Shown: piece after piece, positions 43,422 to 52,998 of the stretch
How the letters are laid out: every line of letters starts with the position of its first letter
Position numbering within the stretch: the first letter of the stretch is position 1
From: Murdochiella massiliensis
GTDB taxonomy: Bacteria > Bacillota > Clostridia > Tissierellales > Peptoniphilaceae
Length of the DNA: 64,000 nucleotides
NCBI RefSeq assembly: GCF_900059565.1
Contig: NZ_FIZW01000001.1
Span: 248,001-312,000 of the forward strand
Direction: 5' to 3'
The notes under the pieces: generated by a model
What the model saw: the letters and a program-made list of their open reading frames with translations, nothing else
Told to the model about the DNA's origin: nothing
Database searches by the model: none
Made by a program: the position numbers and the translations under genes

Positions 43422-46079
43422 ATGCAGAAGAATAAGACATTTCTGATGGTTGACGGATCGAGCTTGTTATTTCGTGCATTTTATGCTATTCGCCATCTGA
43501 CTACACGAGACGGCATTTTTACCAACGGAGTGTACGGCTTTCTGAATATGTTCTTTCGGGCACGCGATATGGTGAACCCGGATTATATTTTGGTTGCCTT
43601 TGATCGCGGCGGCAAAACCTTTCGTGCGGAGGATTATGAAGCATATAAAGGAACAAGGCAGGAAACGCCTTCTGAACTCAGTGCGCAGTTCGGCATGACC
43701 AAAGATGTTTTGGATGCGATGGGCATCTGCCATTTGGATCAAGACGGCTACGAAGCGGACGATATCATCGGAACGGTAGCCAAAATGGCTTCAGAAAACG
43801 GCGTACAAAGTTATTTGTTAACCGGAGATCGCGACTATTTCCAACTGGTGGATGAAAACACAACGGTTCTGTTTACCAAAAAAGGCATTACGGAAGTCGA
43901 AAAGGTGGATGTCGCCTGGATTCAGAAAACGTACGGTTTGCTTCCGCGCGATTTGATCGAAGTGAAAGGACTGCAGGGCGACACATCGGACAATATTCCC
44001 GGTGTTGCCGGCATCGGAGAAAAGACCGCGCTTAAGTTGATCCGCACCTACGGAACGATCGAAAATGTCTATGCGCACATAGAAGAACTGAAAGGTAAGA
44101 TGAGACAAAACCTGGAAGAAGGAGAAACACAAGCCTATTTAAGTCGCCGTTTGGGCACGATTTATCGGGAAGTGCCGTTGGAAATGGAATTGGACGACTT
44201 CCTTCCGAAGCCGGTTGACAATGAAAAACTGAAAGATCGTTTTACCCGTCTTGAGTTCCATTCCTTTGCCGATCGGGTGGATGGAGGAAAAACAGCCAAT
44301 ATGACACCCGCGGCGCAGGGAGAATGGGTGGACGCTTCCTCGTGGAAGGCGCTTGCCGAATCGCTGTCTGCGGAAGAAGAAGTGACCTTTGCTCTTTTTG
44401 CGGACGGCGAAAGCTATATCCATGACCCGGTAGCGGTTGCTGCGTTCTTTACAGCAGACGATACCGGTAAGCTGTTGCATTTATCCGGTGAAGAAGAGAC
44501 ATTTCGCACCGCGTTTCAACGCCTTTTTTCTTCCTCGTCGGTACGCTTCATCGCCTACGATGTGAAGGAAAGCATGGTGTTGTTGTCCAGATTGGGCATT
44601 TCCTTTTCTGCGGCATACGATGATGTCATGCTCATGGAATATCTTGCAGATCCCAATCGGTCGAGTTATACGGTCGACCAGTTGGCCTCACGGTTTGGCT
44701 TGGATCACTTGCCGTCAAAGAAAGAGTTTTTCGGTTCAGGAAAGAGCAAGACAACGATCACGACGACAGATCCCGATGCGGTGTCGGGTTATGTCAGTGC
44801 CGCGTTGAAAATCGTAAGGGACGCGAAACCTCTGCTGACGCAGGAGATTGATCGTCTTGCCATGCACAAGCTCTATGAACAGATTGAAAATCCGCTTGCC
44901 GCCGTACTGGCTCGCATGGAGATCGCCGGTATTGCGGTCGATGAACAGACGCTGGATGCTTTGGATGAAGAGTTTTCGGCCGCTCTTTCGGCAGCGGAAA
45001 AACGAGTTTTCGTTGCGGCCGGAGAGGAATTCAACTTGCAGTCGCCCAAACAGTTGGGGGAAGTGCTGTTTGAAAAAATGGGTCTTCCGCACGGAAAGAA
45101 GACCAAAACGGGATATTCCACAAGCGCCGAGGTGCTGGAAAAATTGCGGGAAGTAGATCCGGTTATTCCGGCGATTTTAGAAGTACGAAAGTTGTCCAAA
45201 TTGAAATCCACTTATGTTGATGGTCTGCGCCCGCATATTGTCGAAGACGGTCGCATTCATTCCACCTTTCGCCAAAATGTGGCGGCGACCGGGCGCATTT
45301 CGTCTACGGAACCCAATTTGCAGAATATTCCCGTGCGCACAGAAGAAGGCCGAAAATTGCGCGCGGTCTTTGTGGCTGCTGACGGCTGTGAACTTGTGGA
45401 TGCTGACTACTCACAGATTGAACTGCGCATTCTGGCTTCGCTTAGCGGAGATGAAACGATGATGGATGCGTTTCGTCACGGCATGGATATTCATCGGAAA
45501 ACCGCCGCCGAGGTAAACCACATTTCCCCGGAAGAGGTGACACTCTTGCAGCGTTCCTATGCCAAGGCGGTAAACTTCGGGATCATTTATGGCATTAGCG
45601 ACTACGGCCTTTCCCGTGATCTAAACATTCCACGAAAAGAAGCGGCAGAATACATTGCCTCCTATAAGGATACCTATCCGCAGATTCGCCTTTATATGGA
45701 AAATATTGTAGAACAGGCGAAAAAGGATGGCTATGTGGATACGTACTACGGTCGTCGCCGGGAGATTCCGGAACTGAAGAGCCGAAATTTTAATGTGCGC
45801 GGCTTCGGCGAACGCATTGCCTTAAATACGCCCATCCAGGGAACTGCTGCGGATATGATAAAACTGGCCATGATTCGCGTGGATCGCGGCCTTCGTGAAG
45901 GAAACTATCGTTCCCGTCTGGTTCTGCAAATTCACGATGAGCTCATTATTGAGGCACCGGAAGACGAAGCGGAAGAAATTGGAGAACGGGTGGTGGAATG
46001 GATGCAGGAGATCAGTGACTTTCCTGTGCCCATTGTCGCGGATATGAATCGTGGTAAAAGCTGGCTGGAAGCAAAATAA
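43422..46079 (+). CDS. polA: DNA polymerase I
   Basis: An 885-residue polymerase for Okazaki-fragment processing and repair. The N-terminal 5' nuclease (1-290) has 'MVDGSSLLFRAFYAI', 'LLTGDRDYFQLV' and the H3TH 'QGDTSDNIPGVAGIG'. The middle part (about 300-460) is a 3'-5' exonuclease fold without the acidic DxE and later Asp residues, so proofreading is probably lost, as in Bacillus enzymes. Polymerase motifs are A 'DADYSQIELRILASLSGD', B 'RSYAKAVNFGIIYGIS' and C 'QIHDELIIEAP'. The ATG at 43422 follows GGAGGAA. coaE follows, a common pairing. Confidence 0.96.
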   Translation: MQKNKTFLMVDGSSLLFRAFYAIRHLTTRDGIFTNGVYGFLNMFFRARDMVNPDYILVAFDRGGKTFRAEDYEAYKGTRQETPSELSAQFGMTKDVLDAMGICHLDQDGYEADDIIGTVAKMASENGVQSYLLTGDRDYFQLVDENTTVLFTKKGITEVEKVDVAWIQKTYGLLPRDLIEVKGLQGDTSDNIPGVAGIGEKTALKLIRTYGTIENVYAHIEELKGKMRQNLEEGETQAYLSRRLGTIYREVPLEMELDDFLPKPVDNEKLKDRFTRLEFHSFADRVDGGKTANMTPAAQGEWVDASSWKALAESLSAEEEVTFALFADGESYIHDPVAVAAFFTADDTGKLLHLSGEEETFRTAFQRLFSSSSVRFIAYDVKESMVLLSRLGISFSAAYDDVMLMEYLADPNRSSYTVDQLASRFGLDHLPSKKEFFGSGKSKTTITTTDPDAVSGYVSAALKIVRDAKPLLTQEIDRLAMHKLYEQIENPLAAVLARMEIAGIAVDEQTLDALDEEFSAALSAAEKRVFVAAGEEFNLQSPKQLGEVLFEKMGLPHGKKTKTGYSTSAEVLEKLREVDPVIPAILEVRKLSKLKSTYVDGLRPHIVEDGRIHSTFRQNVAATGRISSTEPNLQNIPVRTEEGRKLRAVFVAADGCELVDADYSQIELRILASLSGDETMMDAFRHGMDIHRKTAAEVNHISPEEVTLLQRSYAKAVNFGIIYGISDYGLSRDLNIPRKEAAEYIASYKDTYPQIRLYMENIVEQAKKDGYVDTYYGRRREIPELKSRNFNVRGFGERIALNTPIQGTAADMIKLAMIRVDRGLREGNYRSRLVLQIHDELIIEAPEDEAEEIGERVVEWMQEISDFPVPIVADMNRGKSWLEAK

Positions 46080-46217
46080 AGGCTTTCGACCGGACACGAA
46101 AAAAATAATAATGAAAGCAAATGATACGATAAGGACAATTCGGAAACGCCGAGCGCATACGAAGGAGTGTTTTCTGCGGCGCATATCGATTACAATGGAA
46201 GAAAGGAAGGCGTGACC

Positions 46218-46868
46218 ATGGAAGAAAAACTATGTGTGCGCCGTATCGGACTTACCGGCGGTATTGCCAGCGGAAAGTCCACGGTCACCGAACTCCTTCG
46301 GGAAATGGGCTTTACCGTTCTTGATGCCGATGCGGTTTATCATCAGTTGGTCGATAAGGACGGTTCTCTGCTCCCTCGTCTGGTCGAGGCTTTCGGCAAA
46401 GACATTCTTGCCGCAGACGGTTCGCTCGACCGCCGTGTTCTCGCCGAGCGCGTTTTTGCCGAGGAAGAGGAGCGCAAAAAACTGGACGCGCTGACCCATT
46501 CGGCGGTCTATCATGAATTGGACCGGCTGGCCAAAGAGACGATTCAGCAATGGGAAGGTCAAATGCAGGGGAAGACGGAGGAAGAGACGCATAGGTTGCT
46601 CTTTTTTGATGTGCCGCTCCTGATCGAATCGCTTGCGGCATCGAAATGCCTTTCACTGGATCGAATCTGGTTGGTGACGGCGCCCGAAGCGGTGCGAAAA
46701 AAACGACTGATGATGCGCGACGGTCTTTCCGTGGTGGAGGTTGAGCGTCGCTTGGCCGCCCAGATGAGCGAAGAAGAGAAACGAAAAAAGGCGGACGTGG
46801 TTCTTCACAATGACGCCGATTTGGAGCAACTGAAGAAGATCGTGGAAGAGGCTGTTCGAGGAGAGTGA
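46218..46868 (+). CDS. coaE: Dephospho-CoA kinase
   Basis: A 216-residue kinase for the last step of coenzyme A synthesis, phosphorylating dephospho-CoA with ATP. The P-loop 'IGLTGGIASGKSTV' is near residue 12, followed by 'VLDADAVYHQLVDKDG' and 'LLFFDVPLLIES', all family signatures. A slightly extended N-terminus precedes the P-loop. The ATG at 46218 follows GAAAGGAAGG; the in-frame start at 46167 is less likely. A transglycosylase gene begins two bases after its stop. Confidence 0.95.
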   Translation: MEEKLCVRRIGLTGGIASGKSTVTELLREMGFTVLDADAVYHQLVDKDGSLLPRLVEAFGKDILAADGSLDRRVLAERVFAEEEERKKLDALTHSAVYHELDRLAKETIQQWEGQMQGKTEEETHRLLFFDVPLLIESLAASKCLSLDRIWLVTAPEAVRKKRLMMRDGLSVVEVERRLAAQMSEEEKRKKADVVLHNDADLEQLKKIVEEAVRGE

Positions 46869-46869
46869 T

Positions 46870-47547
46870 ATGCGTAAGGCAAAAACCGGAGCAAAAACGG
46901 TAAGACATTTCTTTCGCAATGTGTTGATTATACTGCTCGTTTTAATCGTGTTGGCACTATGCGGTGTGGCGTTCCTGTTCTATCGCGGGAGCGCGAGCTA
47001 TCAGGTCAAGTACGGAAACGAAATTACGGCTGCGGCGAAAAAAGAAGGTCTGAGCCCGTATCTCGTAGCCGGTGTCGTCAAATCGGAAAGCGATTTTCAG
47101 GCGGATGTAGTCGCCGATGACGGCGGCGTCGGACTGATGCAACTCATGCCGGAGGCGGTCGATTGGGTCTGCCAACGTTTGGATGTGGATAAAGCGACGA
47201 TCGACTTGAAGGATCCGAAGACCAACCTGATGATCGGAACACATTATCTTTCCTATCTGATCAGCCGCTATCAAAGTGAACATCTCGCGATTGTGGCGTA
47301 TAATACGGGAATGACGAATGTCGACAAGTGGTTAAAAGACGGTACGATCACATGGGCGTTTGAAACGATGCAGAATGTGCCATATGATGTTCCTCGGCGC
47401 TATGTCCATCGTGTGGACAAGACGAGGGACATCTATGCCAAGATGTATAGTGACGGCTTGCCGGACGATACCACCGGCGAAAACCGGGTTCTTTTAGCGG
47501 TGAAGAATATGTGGCGGACCATGCGCTCCTTTGCCGCACAATATTAA
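46870..47547 (+). CDS. Membrane-anchored lytic transglycosylase (SLT domain)
   Basis: A 225-residue protein with one hydrophobic helix near residues 18-40 and an SLT lysozyme-like domain: 'SPYLVAGVVKSESDFQADVV' (catalytic Glu in ESDF), 'GGVGLMQLMPEAVDW' and 'LAIVAYNTGMTNVDKW'. It cleaves peptidoglycan glycan strands to 1,6-anhydro ends. It is tightly coupled to coaE, a common Firmicute arrangement. Confidence 0.93.
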   Translation: MRKAKTGAKTVRHFFRNVLIILLVLIVLALCGVAFLFYRGSASYQVKYGNEITAAAKKEGLSPYLVAGVVKSESDFQADVVADDGGVGLMQLMPEAVDWVCQRLDVDKATIDLKDPKTNLMIGTHYLSYLISRYQSEHLAIVAYNTGMTNVDKWLKDGTITWAFETMQNVPYDVPRRYVHRVDKTRDIYAKMYSDGLPDDTTGENRVLLAVKNMWRTMRSFAAQY

Positions 47548-47639
47548 GGCGGTGTGTGGAGCTCTCTGTTTCGCCATGTATGCGTCATGGCCCGCAGCAT
47601 CTTCGCTGGAAGCATGGCAATCATGAGAAAAATAGCGGT

Positions 47640-47668
47640 TTGACAAGAAAAGAAAGTGCCCCTATAAT
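47640..47668 (+). promoter_or_regulatory. Consensus promoter of tRNA-Leu(GAG)
   Basis: TTGACA (47640-47645) and TATAAT (47663-47668) are exactly 17 bases apart: a perfect sigma-70/SigA consensus, ending 16 bases before the tRNA. Confidence 0.93.
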
Positions 47669-47683
47669 ATAGGGGTCACATTT

Positions 47684-47766
47684 GCAGAAGTGGTGGAATA
47701 GGCAGACACGCCATCTTGAGGGGGTGGTGAGCATAGCTTGTGTGGGTTCGAATCCCATCTTCTGCA
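47684..47766 (+). tRNA. tRNA-Leu (anticodon GAG)
   Basis: An 83-base class II tRNA. Acceptor GCAGAAG pairs with CTTCTGC. The anticodon stem CCATC/GGTGG encloses the loop TTGAGGG, giving anticodon GAG (codons CUC and CUU). It has a long variable arm and the TTCGAAT T loop. The discriminator is A and CCA is not encoded. Confidence 0.95.
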
Positions 47767-47772
47767 CTACAG

Positions 47773-47802
47773 CGGCCTGAGCATTCAGGCCGTTCTTTTT
47801 TT
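47773..47802 (+). terminator. Terminator after tRNA-Leu(GAG)
   Basis: CGGCCTGA pairs with TCAGGCCG around a four-base loop, followed by a T-rich run. Confidence 0.92.
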
Positions 47803-47875
47803 GCCTTTTCCTTTATGTATTTCCTCACAAAGCCTACACATTTCTTTGTGAATGGTGTAACAAGGTGGGGAGGTG

Positions 47876-47884
47876 TGGTAGAAT
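47876..47884 (+). promoter_or_regulatory. Possible extended -10 promoter of the rnf operon
   Basis: TGGTAGAAT, an extended -10, is about 90 bases before rnfC. The leader between it and the AGAGGAG ribosome-binding site shows no other recognised element. Confidence 0.5.
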
Positions 47885-47972
47885 AGTCATGTTTAGGGTT
47901 CAGTCGTTTTCCGCAGATGGAGGGGGAGAACGATTCCTCATAACGGATAAGAAGGTTTGAGAGGAGTAGTTT

Positions 47973-49295
47973 ATGCAATTAAACAACCTGACGTTCCGGG
48001 GAGGGGTGCATTTTGAAGATTATAAAGCGCTTTCCAACGGAACCGAACTTCAGGTCATGCCTGCTCCCGATGTGATCACTTTACCGATGTCCCAACATAT
48101 TGGCGCACCGGCAAAGCCCATCGTGAAGAAAGGCGACCATGTCGATGTGGGACAAAAAATTGCGGAAGCCGGCGGATTCGTTTCGGCGGCTGTGCATTCC
48201 AGTGTTTCCGGTGAAGTGCAGGGCATTATCGACTACGTCAAGCCGGACGGCTCCAAGGTACCGGCCATTGTTATTGCCAACGATCATCAGGATACCCTTG
48301 GCTACACGCCGGTGGATCGCAGCCAGGAAGAGCTGACACCGGAACAGATCGTGGAATACGTGAAAGAGGCCGGCATTGTCGGTATGGGCGGCGCCGGATT
48401 TCCGACGCATGTCAAGTACATGCCTCCAAAGGATATGACCATCGACACAATCATTATCAATGGTGCAGAATGTGAGCCGTATCTGACCAGCGATGACATG
48501 CTCATGCGCATGCATCCGGAGAAGGTGATTGCCGGTTTGAAATTAATTATCAAAGCCACCGGCGCAAAAAAAGGCTACATAGCAATCGAACAAAATAAGC
48601 CGAAGGCCATTGAGGCGGTAGCGGCTGCTTTGGGCGAAGAAGAAAATCTTGCCGTGGCAACGATGAAGACAAAATATCCGCAGGGCGATGAAAAGAATCT
48701 CATTGCTGCGGTCACGGGGCGCCACATTCCAGCCGGACAGCTTCCGGCCAGTGTGGGCTGCGTGGTCTCCAACGCGGCAACGACCTGCGCGGTTGTCGAT
48801 GCCGTTTACTACGGTAAACCGCTCTATGAGCGCATTGTCACGGTGACAGGCCATGCTGTGAAAGGGCCAAAAAATATTCTTTTGCGTTTCGGTACGTCCA
48901 TCCGCGAGGCGGTTGAATTTGCCGGAGGGTATTCCCAGCAGCCCGGAAAAATCATCTGCGGCGGCCCGATGATGGGCGTTGCGATGGCTTCGGACGAAGT
49001 ACCGCTGGATAAACGCAACAACGGTATTTTGGTCATGACCGTCGAAGAGAGCATTCCCAAAGCGATTGATCCCTGTATTCGTTGCGGACGCTGCGTGGAA
49101 GCCTGCCCGATGCACCTGGAACCGCTCATGCTCGCTAACGATGTGCGCATCGGAAACTATGATTCGGCGCGTGAGTACTACATCAAACAGTGCATTGAGT
49201 GCGGAACCTGCGTATATAGCTGTCCGTCCAATCGTCCGCTATTGCAATGGATTCGTTTCGGCAAAGCGGAAATCGCTAAAATGGATAGAAAGTAG
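47973..49295 (+). CDS. rnfC: Rnf complex subunit RnfC
   Basis: A 440-residue peripheral subunit of the ion-translocating ferredoxin:NAD+ oxidoreductase; it carries the NADH/FMN site and two 4Fe-4S clusters. Motifs: 'VGMGGAGFPTHVKYMPP' for nucleotide/FMN binding, 'CIRCGRCVEACPMHLEP' and 'CIECGTCVYSCPSNRP' for the clusters. It is the first gene of the operon rnfCDGEAB, the usual clostridial order. The complex couples ferredoxin oxidation to Na+ or H+ export. Confidence 0.97.
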   Translation: MQLNNLTFRGGVHFEDYKALSNGTELQVMPAPDVITLPMSQHIGAPAKPIVKKGDHVDVGQKIAEAGGFVSAAVHSSVSGEVQGIIDYVKPDGSKVPAIVIANDHQDTLGYTPVDRSQEELTPEQIVEYVKEAGIVGMGGAGFPTHVKYMPPKDMTIDTIIINGAECEPYLTSDDMLMRMHPEKVIAGLKLIIKATGAKKGYIAIEQNKPKAIEAVAAALGEEENLAVATMKTKYPQGDEKNLIAAVTGRHIPAGQLPASVGCVVSNAATTCAVVDAVYYGKPLYERIVTVTGHAVKGPKNILLRFGTSIREAVEFAGGYSQQPGKIICGGPMMGVAMASDEVPLDKRNNGILVMTVEESIPKAIDPCIRCGRCVEACPMHLEPLMLANDVRIGNYDSAREYYIKQCIECGTCVYSCPSNRPLLQWIRFGKAEIAKMDRK

Positions 49296-49303
49296 GGGAA
49301 ACT

Positions 49304-50281
49304 ATGGAAACTACTTCGCAAATTCAGGTGAAAGATCAACTGCTTCATGTTGCTGCCTCGCCCCATGTACATACCGGCGAAACGATGCAGCGCATGATGT
49401 TCGATGTTCTGATCGCCTTAATTCCGTCCATCGTCGTATCGGGCGTGGTTTTCGGTCTGCAGGCCATTCTTCTCATTGCCGTCTGCGTTGTTGCAACGGT
49501 CGGTGCCGAAGCGGTCTTTCAAAAACTGCGCAAACAGCCAATTACCGTCTCGGATGGCTCCGCTATGATTACCGGTGTTTTATTAGCCTTTAACCTGCCT
49601 TCGACGTTTCCGCTTTGGAAAGCGGCCCTCGGCGGCATTTTCGCCATCGTGATTGCCAAACAGTTTTTTGGCGGTCTCGGACGTAATTTTGTTAACCCTG
49701 CTTTAGCAGGACGTGCTTTTCTTATGTCAGCCTGGGCAAAAGATTTTTCGAAAACGCCTTATCCGTTCGGCGTGGCTCCGGCGGGTGTGGATTCGGTAAC
49801 GGCCGCGACGCCGCTTTCCGGCGGACCGGTTCCCGCTTTATGGGATATGTTCGTCGGCAATATGCCCGGTATGCTTGGTGAAGTCAGTGCATTGGCAATT
49901 CTCATTGGTGCAGCGTATCTTCTCTGGCGAGGCGTGATTCGTCTGCGCATCCCTTGTGGAATGATTGGCTCATTTATCGTATTCACCTCTTTGTTCGGTA
50001 TGATTAACGGTACGTTTGCCCCGGCAAATATTCCGACGGAAGTACTCAGCGGCGGTTTGATGCTCGGCGCCTTCTTTATGGCGACCGACTATGCCACCAC
50101 CCCGATGACCGGGCGCGGCCAACTGATCTTTGCGATCGGAGCGGGATTTCTTACGGCGTTGATTCGTCATTTCGGAACTCTTCCGGAAGGCGTTTCGTAT
50201 GCAATTCTCCTGATGAACGTAGCCACGCCGCTGATCGATAAATACGTGAAAAACCAGCCGTTTGGAGGTGTATCGCGATGA
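49304..50281 (+). CDS. rnfD: Rnf complex subunit RnfD
   Basis: A 325-residue membrane subunit with about ten helices and a covalently bound FMN. The flavin-linking Thr is in 'GVDSVTAATPLSGG'. 'ALAGRAFLMSAW' and 'MATDYATTPMTGRGQ' are typical RnfD/NqrB stretches. It lies eight bases after rnfC and overlaps rnfG. Confidence 0.96.
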   Translation: METTSQIQVKDQLLHVAASPHVHTGETMQRMMFDVLIALIPSIVVSGVVFGLQAILLIAVCVVATVGAEAVFQKLRKQPITVSDGSAMITGVLLAFNLPSTFPLWKAALGGIFAIVIAKQFFGGLGRNFVNPALAGRAFLMSAWAKDFSKTPYPFGVAPAGVDSVTAATPLSGGPVPALWDMFVGNMPGMLGEVSALAILIGAAYLLWRGVIRLRIPCGMIGSFIVFTSLFGMINGTFAPANIPTEVLSGGLMLGAFFMATDYATTPMTGRGQLIFAIGAGFLTALIRHFGTLPEGVSYAILLMNVATPLIDKYVKNQPFGGVSR

Positions 50282-50862
50282 ATAAATCCATAATGTATGC
50301 GGTGAAATTATTCGTGATTTGTGCTGTAGCAACCTTCGTGCTCGCCGTAACCAACTCTGCGACGGCGCCGGTGATTGAAGAAGCACAGAAACAAAAAGAA
50401 TTGCAGGCGTTTACGGAAGTTTTCCCGGGCCTGGAAGAAACGAAACCTGTGGAGGATACGAGCGTTCTTAGCGACAATATTGTTGCTGTCAACGAGGCGA
50501 TCGTCGGAGGAAAGACAGAAGGCTATCTCTATTCCGTAAGTTCTCCGGTCGGCTACGACGGACCGATTACCTTTGTCGTCGGGGCGAAAACAGACGGCAC
50601 GGTGACGGGATTAAAAGTCATCAACCAAACCGAGACCACCGGTTTCGGTGCCGGTGTTGCAAAGCCGGAATATGCCGAAGGTATGCACGGGGTAACGCTC
50701 AATCAGCCGCTGAAAGCGGAAGGAAACGGCGGACAGCCCGACGTGATGCCCGCTATCAGCGGCGCAACGCGCACGACGACAGCCATGGAAAAAGCCATGA
50801 ACATGGTGGTGGAAGCCCACGCCAAACTTGCCGGCTCGTCCGCAGAAACCACACAAAAGTAG
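50278..50862 (+). CDS. rnfG: Rnf complex subunit RnfG
   Basis: A 194-residue subunit with one N-terminal membrane helix and an extracytoplasmic FMN-binding domain. The flavin attachment site is 'PAISGATRTTTAM'. 'ETTGFGAGVAKPEY' is the FMN-domain signature. It overlaps rnfD by four bases. Confidence 0.95.
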   Translation: MNKSIMYAVKLFVICAVATFVLAVTNSATAPVIEEAQKQKELQAFTEVFPGLEETKPVEDTSVLSDNIVAVNEAIVGGKTEGYLYSVSSPVGYDGPITFVVGAKTDGTVTGLKVINQTETTGFGAGVAKPEYAEGMHGVTLNQPLKAEGNGGQPDVMPAISGATRTTTAMEKAMNMVVEAHAKLAGSSAETTQK

Positions 50863-50872
50863 GAGGGATAGG

Positions 50873-51517
50873 ATGGATAAATTAAAAGAAGGTGTATTTT
50901 CCAACAATCCGGTCCTGATTCAGCTGATTGGATTTTGTTCGGTTTTGGCCGTTTCTTCGACGGTTCTCGGCGCCATCGGTATGTCCTTGTCGTTCATGTT
51001 CGTTTTGGTACTTTCCAATATCGTGATTTCGCTCCTGCGCAATTTCATTCCAAATGAAATTCGTATTCCGGCGTTTATCGTTGTCATTGCGAGTTTCGTC
51101 ACGATTTTGCAGATGTGCCTGCAAGCGTATTTTGAAGAAATCTACGATCTTTTAGGAATCTTTCTTCCCTTGATCGTTGTAAACTGCATTATTCTCGGCC
51201 GCGCTGAGGCGTTTGCCTCTAAGAACGGCGTGTTCGCTTCCGCCATTGACGGCATTGTCAACGGCATCGGTTATGCGTTCGTCATCATCACGGTTGCGGT
51301 GGTGCGTGAGCTTTTCGGCGCCGGGACACTTCTTGGCGCACGAATTCTTCCGGAAACGGCCACGATCCCGTTTCTGCAGCAGCCGGCTTCTTCTTTCATG
51401 CTCTTGGGTATTTTCTTGGCGGTTATGAACCAGATCAATATTTCGCATGAGCGAAAAGCTAAGGCAAAAGAAGAACAGGCGTTAGCGGCATCATCGTCGC
51501 AGACTATGACGGAATAA
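50873..51517 (+). CDS. rnfE: Rnf complex subunit RnfE
   Basis: A 214-residue integral membrane subunit with about six helices, paralogous to RnfA. Signature stretches are 'NNPVLIQLIGFCSVLAVSS' and 'LPLIVVNCIILGRAEAFA', whose Cys may help hold the in-membrane Fe-S cluster between RnfA and RnfE. The ATG at 50873 follows AGGAGGGATAGG; the upstream in-frame start at 50828 lies inside rnfG. Confidence 0.96.
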   Translation: MDKLKEGVFSNNPVLIQLIGFCSVLAVSSTVLGAIGMSLSFMFVLVLSNIVISLLRNFIPNEIRIPAFIVVIASFVTILQMCLQAYFEEIYDLLGIFLPLIVVNCIILGRAEAFASKNGVFASAIDGIVNGIGYAFVIITVAVVRELFGAGTLLGARILPETATIPFLQQPASSFMLLGIFLAVMNQINISHERKAKAKEEQALAASSSQTMTE

Positions 51518-51527
51518 GGAGGAGAAC

Positions 51528-52103
51528 ATGGGATTTTTTCAAATCATCTTTTTGACCATATTTGTCAACAACTACGTTCTTGCCCAGTTCCTCGGTATCT
51601 GCCCGAGCATCGGCGTTTCCAGTAAAGTTGAAACATCCATGGGTATGAGCGCGGCGGTTACCTTCGTTATTACGTTGGCATCCGTGATCACCTGGGTGTT
51701 GGATCGCTTCATCCTGCAGCCGAACCTCGTGTACTTGCGTACCGTTGCGTTTATTCTGGTCATTGCCGCTTTGGTGCAGATCGTAGAAATGTTTCTTAAG
51801 AAATCGGCGCCGGGACTTTATAATGCCCTGGGTATCTATCTTCCGCTCATTACCACAAACTGCGTGGTGCTCGGCGTGGCTATTTTGAATGTACAAACCG
51901 GCTACACTCTGTTGCAGACCGTTGCCAGTGCGCTGGGCGCTTCCATCGGTTTTGCTCTGGCTCTGATACTGCTCGCCGCCATTCGTGAGCAGTTCACACG
52001 CATGGAAAATGTTCCGGAATGCTTCCGGGGCGTGCCTGCGGCATTGACGACACTTGGCCTGATGTCCATGGCATTTGCCGGGTTTGCCGGCATGTTCCAG
52101 TAA
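51528..52103 (+). CDS. rnfA: Rnf complex subunit RnfA
   Basis: A 191-residue membrane subunit with six helices: 'NNYVLAQFLGICPSIGVSSK' near the start and 'YLPLITTNCVVLGVAILN' in the middle, mirroring RnfE. The two conserved Cys-containing segments are expected to ligate the shared Fe-S cluster. It follows rnfE by ten bases with AAGGAGGAG upstream. Confidence 0.97.
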   Translation: MGFFQIIFLTIFVNNYVLAQFLGICPSIGVSSKVETSMGMSAAVTFVITLASVITWVLDRFILQPNLVYLRTVAFILVIAALVQIVEMFLKKSAPGLYNALGIYLPLITTNCVVLGVAILNVQTGYTLLQTVASALGASIGFALALILLAAIREQFTRMENVPECFRGVPAALTTLGLMSMAFAGFAGMFQ

Positions 52104-52123
52104 GAAACGGAAAGAAGGTAGTC

Positions 52124-52987
52124 ATGGATTTTACGAAAATTTTTCCGCCGGTGGCGATTATGTCCATTTTGGGCGGTGCGTTTGCTCTGTTAATCGGCGT
52201 CGTCAGCAAGTTGACACATATTGATGTCGATCCGCGCATTACGCAGATTCGCGAAGCCCTCCCCGGGGCAAACTGCGGCGCCTGCGGATATCCCGGTTGT
52301 GACGGCTGTGCGGTAGCGATGGCGGAAGGAAAAGCACCGTTGAGCGCCTGCGTGGTCGGTGGTGCGGAGGTAACAGAAAAAATCGCGACGATCATGGGTT
52401 CCGCCGTCGAAGCAGGTCAGCGTTACGTAGCCAGTGTAAAGTGCCAGGGAGATTGTGAACATACGAAAGAAATTTTTGCCTATCACGGCATTCAGGATTG
52501 CCGCATGATGGCGAAGCAGCGCGGCGGAAACAAATCCTGTCTGTATGGCTGTTTAGGCTGCGGCACCTGCCAATCGGTTTGCGCTTTCGGCGCGATTCGG
52601 ATGATTAACGGTGTAGCGGTCATTAACCAGGAGAAGTGCACACAGTGTATGCAGTGCATGAAGGTTTGTCCCAAGCACATCATTGAATTGGTCCCCTATC
52701 ATGCTGTTGCGCAGGTGAAATGCCATAATCCCGAATTCGGTAAAGATGTCAAGAACGCTTGCACCATCGGTTGCATCGGTTGCGGAATCTGTGCGAAATT
52801 GGCACCGGAAGAATTTGCCCTTGAAGGAAAACTGGCTCATGCTACGTATCATGACGGCTATGATGTCGAAAAGGCACAGGCGGCAGCCGCAAAATGTCCG
52901 GCGAAGTGCATTGTGATCGATGCCGAAGGCGATGTGAATGCCAAGGCGTTGGTTGAGGAAGAAGAAAAGGAAGTTGCGCACGCGTAG
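52124..52987 (+). CDS. rnfB: Rnf complex subunit RnfB (ferredoxin entry, multi-cluster)
   Basis: A 287-residue subunit with an N-terminal membrane helix and several 4Fe-4S sites: 'GANCGACGYPGCDGCAVAM' (the Fe-S domain near the membrane), 'CLYGCLGCGTCQSVCAFGA', 'CTQCMQCMKVCPKHI' and 'ACTIGCIGCGICAKLAP'. It takes electrons from reduced ferredoxin. The ATG at 52124 follows AAAGAAGG; earlier in-frame starts lie within rnfA. It is the last gene of the operon, before a long hairpin terminator. Confidence 0.97.
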   Translation: MDFTKIFPPVAIMSILGGAFALLIGVVSKLTHIDVDPRITQIREALPGANCGACGYPGCDGCAVAMAEGKAPLSACVVGGAEVTEKIATIMGSAVEAGQRYVASVKCQGDCEHTKEIFAYHGIQDCRMMAKQRGGNKSCLYGCLGCGTCQSVCAFGAIRMINGVAVINQEKCTQCMQCMKVCPKHIIELVPYHAVAQVKCHNPEFGKDVKNACTIGCIGCGICAKLAPEEFALEGKLAHATYHDGYDVEKAQAAAAKCPAKCIVIDAEGDVNAKALVEEEEKEVAHA

Positions 52988-52998
52988 TAACGTGAAGG

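Noticed and set aside
47548..47640. Small RNA gene between the transglycosylase and tRNA-Leu(GAG)
   Set aside because: Only a short GCCATG/CATGGC pairing is present, with no promoter or terminator of its own.
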